Positions 27,148-28,892 of a stretch of DNA of 28,892 nucleotides are shown here, piece after piece. The position numbers were made by a program, and so were the translations under genes. Within the stretch, counting starts at the first letter, position 1. Each line of letters opens with the position of its first letter. This stretch comes from Acidobacteriota bacterium (lineage in GTDB: Bacteria; Acidobacteriota; Terriglobia; UBA7540): contig PLWR01000501.1 of the NCBI GenBank assembly GCA_003165615.1, positions 1 to 28,892 of the forward strand, given 5' to 3'. Below the pieces are notes generated by a model. It worked only from the letters and a program-made list of their open reading frames with translations. It searched no databases and had not been told where the DNA came from.

Positions 27148-27483
27148 CTAACGACTATGTTTTCTTGACTTTAGGAGGGGGGTGGGGGTAGGAGGGGGGT
27201 GGGTATGGGAAATGGAATTAGGGGTTGGGGGCTGGGGGCTGGGGGAATGCGGCAAGGTTTTGCCCGAATCCCGAGCCCCTGACCCCGAGTCCCGCATCCG
27301 TCGCCGATTATACGCGTTTTGGGCGTCGGCAAGGCGAAATTCGAGACCGTTCACAATAACTTCCTTGGAATTGAACTTTGAGCGGCATTGGGGTGACTGG
27401 CATTGCAGCTGCCGGTGCTCCACTCCCCGCCGGGGAACGGTCTTAATGGTCTGCATGTTGTAACCGCAAGTGGGACAAAACAT
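27148..27483 (-). CDS. Ogr/Delta-like zinc-finger transcription activator with repeat-derived tail
   Basis: The 111-residue product starts MFCPTCGYNMQTIKTVPRR and has Cys3-x2-Cys6-x21-Cys28-x4-Cys33 with the downstream FNSKEVIV. This closely follows the Ogr/Delta zinc-finger proteins that switch on late promoters in P2-like phages. Here it lies at the head of the late region, the expected place for a late activator (Mu uses Mor and C instead). Residues after about 68 (RDSGSGARDSGKTLPHSPSPQPPTP…) are encoded by GAGTCCC and CTGGGGG repeats and look like an added tail. A simple zinc-ribbon protein of other function is the alternative. Confidence 0.65.
   Translation of the reverse strand: MFCPTCGYNMQTIKTVPRRGVEHRQLQCQSPQCRSKFNSKEVIVNGLEFRLADAQNAYNRRRMRDSGSGARDSGKTLPHSPSPQPPTPNSISHTHPPPTPTPLLKSRKHSR
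27172..27300. repeat. G-rich GGGGGCT and GAGTCCC repeats in the zinc-finger gene
   Basis: GGGGGGTGGG runs (27175-27205), GGGGGCT units (27223-27245) and CCCGAGC/CCCGAGT units (27268-27296) form the 3' third of the Ogr-like gene. G-runs this dense could form G-quadruplexes on the plus strand. Confidence 0.75.
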
Positions 27484-27485
27484 AA

Positions 27486-27548
27486 AGCAGGTTCCAGGTG
27501 TCAGGTGCCGGGTGTCAGCTTCCGGAATTCGGAATCTTGAATGTTGAA
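27486..27548. repeat. GTCAGGT and GAATTCG repeats between two zinc-finger genes
   Basis: GTCAGGT/GTCAGGTGCC units (27489-27516) and GAATTCG/GAATCTT/GAATGTT heptamers (27525-27548). The second block is translated as the last residues of the upstream gene (NSTFKIPNSG), and the first supplies its TGA. Confidence 0.8.
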
Positions 27549-28036
27549 TTTTGCCTCAGCCAGTTCCATAACCTTCCCCACCACCCCTTTTTCGCAATTC
27601 GGACTCCGGAATCGCCGCCGGCAGGCGGCGCAGGAGGGGGCGGGGCGCCAAATGGATCGAAAAACGCCCCGCCGGTGGGGGTATCCCCCGGGCTTAGCGG
27701 GGGCAGGAGAGGCCGATTGGTGCCAAAAAACCCCATTTTCATCATTTCCGCGTCGCATTTGGTACGTAATTGCATGACCCGCTTTGCCGCCAGGACGTGC
27801 GCCTGAAAGGGGTTAGCCACCGTGGGAGGTAGAAGCTCCGTTACATAGGCAGAATTCGCCTCCTGACGCTTCCTACGGCGCTTTAAATAACCTACCTCGT
27901 CCCGCCGAATCCGCTTTACCGGGACCTCCAGGTCCCACCGCGCCCCCCGGCACTCCTTCGAGCAGTACTTCTGGTTCCCCCGCTGGGGCTTAAACACCTT
28001 CCGACAATCCGGGTTCGCGCAGGGAATCGAGGTCAT
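27515..28036 (-). CDS. Zinc-finger protein of unknown function
   Basis: I start this at ATG 28036 (173 residues). The longer open frame upstream is the shadow of the methylase remnant. The N-terminus is a treble-clef-like zinc finger, Cys6-x4-Cys11-x13-Cys25-x3-Cys29 (CANPDC…YCSKEC), common in small phage proteins. Next come a basic region (VKRIRRDEVGYLKRRRKRQE), a helical part and a Pro/Gly-rich low-complexity tail (PPPPAPPAGG) ending in a Trp-rich helix (GWWGRLWNWLRQ). The final residues are repeat-derived. DNA or RNA binding is likely; no role is established. Confidence 0.6.
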   Translation of the reverse strand: MTSIPCANPDCRKVFKPQRGNQKYCSKECRGARWDLEVPVKRIRRDEVGYLKRRRKRQEANSAYVTELLPPTVANPFQAHVLAAKRVMQLRTKCDAEMMKMGFFGTNRPLLPPLSPGDTPTGGAFFDPFGAPPPPAPPAGGDSGVRIAKKGWWGRLWNWLRQNSTFKIPNSGS

Positions 28037-28038
28037 GT

Positions 28039-28281
28039 TTAGATTTGATCTGCGTCCTCGGCGTGATCTGCGGATGGTAGCGGCCTGGCAAGCAGGACCG
28101 CCACCGATCCGAAAAACGGCTCGACGTAATTTCGCACGTTGCCGAAGGCATGCCATACAATCGCCCCGACGCGCGATTTCCCGCCAAACCACGGAAACGG
28201 CGCTTGCATGCCCAGCGCGGAAACGTTCTTCTAGTCGATAGCGAGCTTGCGAATCAGGGCGCTGCTGGCTGGCTTGCTCAT
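28039..28281 (-). pseudogene. Truncated D12-class adenine-specific DNA methylase (Dam-like)
   Basis: From ATG 28209 the frame reads MQAPFPWFGGKSRVGAIVW and then NVRNYVEPFFGSVAVLLARP. This is the N-terminal S-adenosylmethionine-binding signature of D12-class (Dam-type) methylases (FGGKSR, then YVEPFFGSGAV-like). It stops after 56 residues at TAA, where an intact enzyme has 200 or more; the target recognition and DPPY regions are absent. The last codons come from ATCTGCG-type repeat DNA. The same frame is open from ATG 28281, which overlaps the upstream gene by ATGA, but is broken by TAG after 16 codons. The original start was probably there. The remnant should be non-functional as an enzyme. 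Confidence 0.7.
28044..28078. repeat. ATCTGCG nonamer-type repeat at the methylase truncation point
   Basis: Units of atctgcgtc, ctcggcgtg, atctgcgga lie at the point where homology to the methylase ends. They supply the last 12 codons before TAA. The unit length matches the ATCCGCGTC repeat at 18139-18168. Confidence 0.6.
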
Positions 28282-28697
28282 AACCATTCCCTTTGCAATT
28301 GGAGCCAATTGTCATAGTGAAAGTGGGCGAGCAGATGAAACGCATTCTGCTTGTGACCTACTGTGATCAAGGTTTTCTTGCGAGCTAAGGCATAGCCAAA
28401 CTCGACGTGCATACCACCGCGCGAGGTGGTGGGTTTTCGGGGTTCGTCGGGAAAAGCAATTAGGATGTCCGCCTTCTCGATGTCCTCGATATCGTTTTGG
28501 GCGAAGACCACTGCCGTGTCGGGGATTTCTCCCGCCGCTTCCTGTGCATCGCTCCAAACCGTAGACCCCTTGCCATTGAGCTGATCCTCACCGAAAAGCC
28601 ACCGGCTCGTAACGGTATGGCCGCGATCTTCCAGCAGACGCTTGTAGCCCTCCATCTCAGAGCGGCGTGAGTATCTGGCTGCCAGGTAGATATTCAT
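28278..28697 (-). CDS. Nucleoside 2-deoxyribosyltransferase-like protein
   Basis: The 139-residue product begins MNIYLAARYSRRSEM, the phosphate-binding start of the family. It has DIEDIEKADILIAF (Asp residues at about 69-77) and SRGGMHVEFGYALARKK, where Glu99 corresponds to the nucleophile in nucleoside 2-deoxyribosyltransferases. It also has NAFH near the end. Members exchange or hydrolyse bases of nucleosides or nucleotides and are frequent in phages, where they act in nucleotide salvage or modified-base metabolism. The gene ends with ATGA overlapping the start of the methylase remnant, so the two were once coupled. Confidence 0.75.
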   Translation of the reverse strand: MNIYLAARYSRRSEMEGYKRLLEDRGHTVTSRWLFGEDQLNGKGSTVWSDAQEAAGEIPDTAVVFAQNDIEDIEKADILIAFPDEPRKPTTSRGGMHVEFGYALARKKTLITVGHKQNAFHLLAHFHYDNWLQLQREWL

Positions 28698-28746
28698 AAT
28701 TCACCATTCCTTGCCAAGAGAGCGATGAACAAATGACCCGATGCCC

Positions 28747-28892
28747 TTACTGACCACTGTTTCTAAACAGCGGCAAATCCTCGATCTGCTTCTCCCCCTC
28801 CAGGCGCTTGACCTTGGTGGGGTGCGAGAGCTTGTAGTCCAGTTCATAGCGGGGAAAGCCATGACGGATGCCTTGATCCTCGTCGTCCCGAT
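28747..28892 (-). CDS. C-terminal end of an unidentified protein (cut by window edge)
   Basis: An open frame enters from the right edge and ends at TAA 28747-28749, giving 47 residues: …GFPRYELDYKLSHPTKVKR…, ending IEDLPLFRNSGQ. It is hydrophilic. The LPLF ending is often seen in phage DNA-processing enzymes, but that is not proof of function. The 49-nt gap to the next gene holds a weak ribosome site. Confidence 0.55.
   Translation of the reverse strand, partial: RDDEDQGIRHGFPRYELDYKLSHPTKVKRLEGEKQIEDLPLFRNSGQ

Noticed and set aside
27172..27300. Possible CRISPR-like array
   Set aside because: Repeat units are only 7 nt, continuous and without unique spacers. The same holds for all the other tandem blocks in the window.
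28209..28281. Amber (TAG) recoding to read through into the methylase
   Set aside because: TAG clearly serves as a normal stop for several genes here (terminase, lipoprotein, endolysin and fibre genes), so general recoding is unlikely.
28042..28345. Upstream extension of the zinc-finger gene to position 28345
   Set aside because: This part is a shadow of the methylase remnant and of the deoxyribosyltransferase-like gene. The first residues with a recognisable motif follow ATG 28036.

Overview
The window reads as the late (virion) region of a Mu-like tailed prophage in a high-GC bacterium. Essentially every real gene is on the minus strand, so transcription runs from base 28892 towards base 1. 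The gene order follows phage Mu closely: an Ogr/Delta-like zinc finger, a lysis region, gp25/26/27-like small proteins, gp28-like terminase, a gp29/gp30-like portal plus MuF protein, gpG-like morphogenesis protein, I-like protease with scaffold, decoration protein, major capsid protein, gp36-like and gp37-like connectors, tail tube, tail assembly chaperone and tape measure. I see no contractile sheath gene, and two related tube-like proteins occupy the place of Mu sheath and tube, so a non-contractile (B3/D3112-like) tail is the best reading. The host is inferred, not proven: the choice-of-anchor-D protein, the GC content and the style of the intergenic repeats recall Acidobacteriota.

Layout from right to left (5' to 3' of the transcript). 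28892-27148: a cut-off gene, a nucleoside 2-deoxyribosyltransferase-like protein, a truncated Dam-type DNA methylase and two zinc-finger proteins. 26962-22824: lysis and moron genes, namely a glucosaminidase endolysin with a zinc ribbon inserted in it, a lipoprotein overlapping a tiny membrane ORF, a papain-like protein, a glycosyltransferase, a holin-like protein and a TM/coiled-coil protein. 22827-16327: DNA packaging and portal genes. 16288-14535: two secreted proteins that do not belong in a Mu head cassette. 14451-11209: protease/scaffold, decoration and capsid. 11101-8754: connectors. 8669-7155: two tube paralogues. 7041-1975: a very large secreted fibre-like protein ending in a beta-helix. 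1749-1116: tail chaperone with a probable frameshift product. 1003-1: start of the tape measure.

The most unusual feature is the density and the effects of short-period (7-9 nt) repeat families: GGAAACT, CTACTGC, GTGGACA, GTCCTTT, GAGTCCC, GTCAGGT, GAATTCT, plus 8- and 9-nt families. They occupy most intergenic gaps and also lie in frame inside many genes. They appear to supply signal-peptide cores, stop codons, a Shine-Dalgarno sequence, interdomain linkers and new C-terminal tails, and they coincide with the truncation of two genes (the MuF domain and the Dam methylase). A 7-nt unit cycles through all three frames, so in one orientation it encodes the same heptapeptide whatever the frame. 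In the orientation found inside genes the CTACTGC family encodes hydrophobic CLLPTAY, and in the orientation found at gene 3' ends it supplies TAG. Virion genes with secretion signals built from such repeats are the strongest candidate here for something not previously described.

No gene-free stretch exceeds 300 bases. The largest gaps are 1750-1974 (225 nt, repeats plus a short coding-like remnant), 26963-27147 (185 nt, repeat and hairpin) and 12151-12331 (181 nt, inverted-repeat element). I saw no tRNA, rRNA, CRISPR array, integrase, transposase or att site. The window cuts the tape measure gene at the left edge and an unidentified gene at the right edge.
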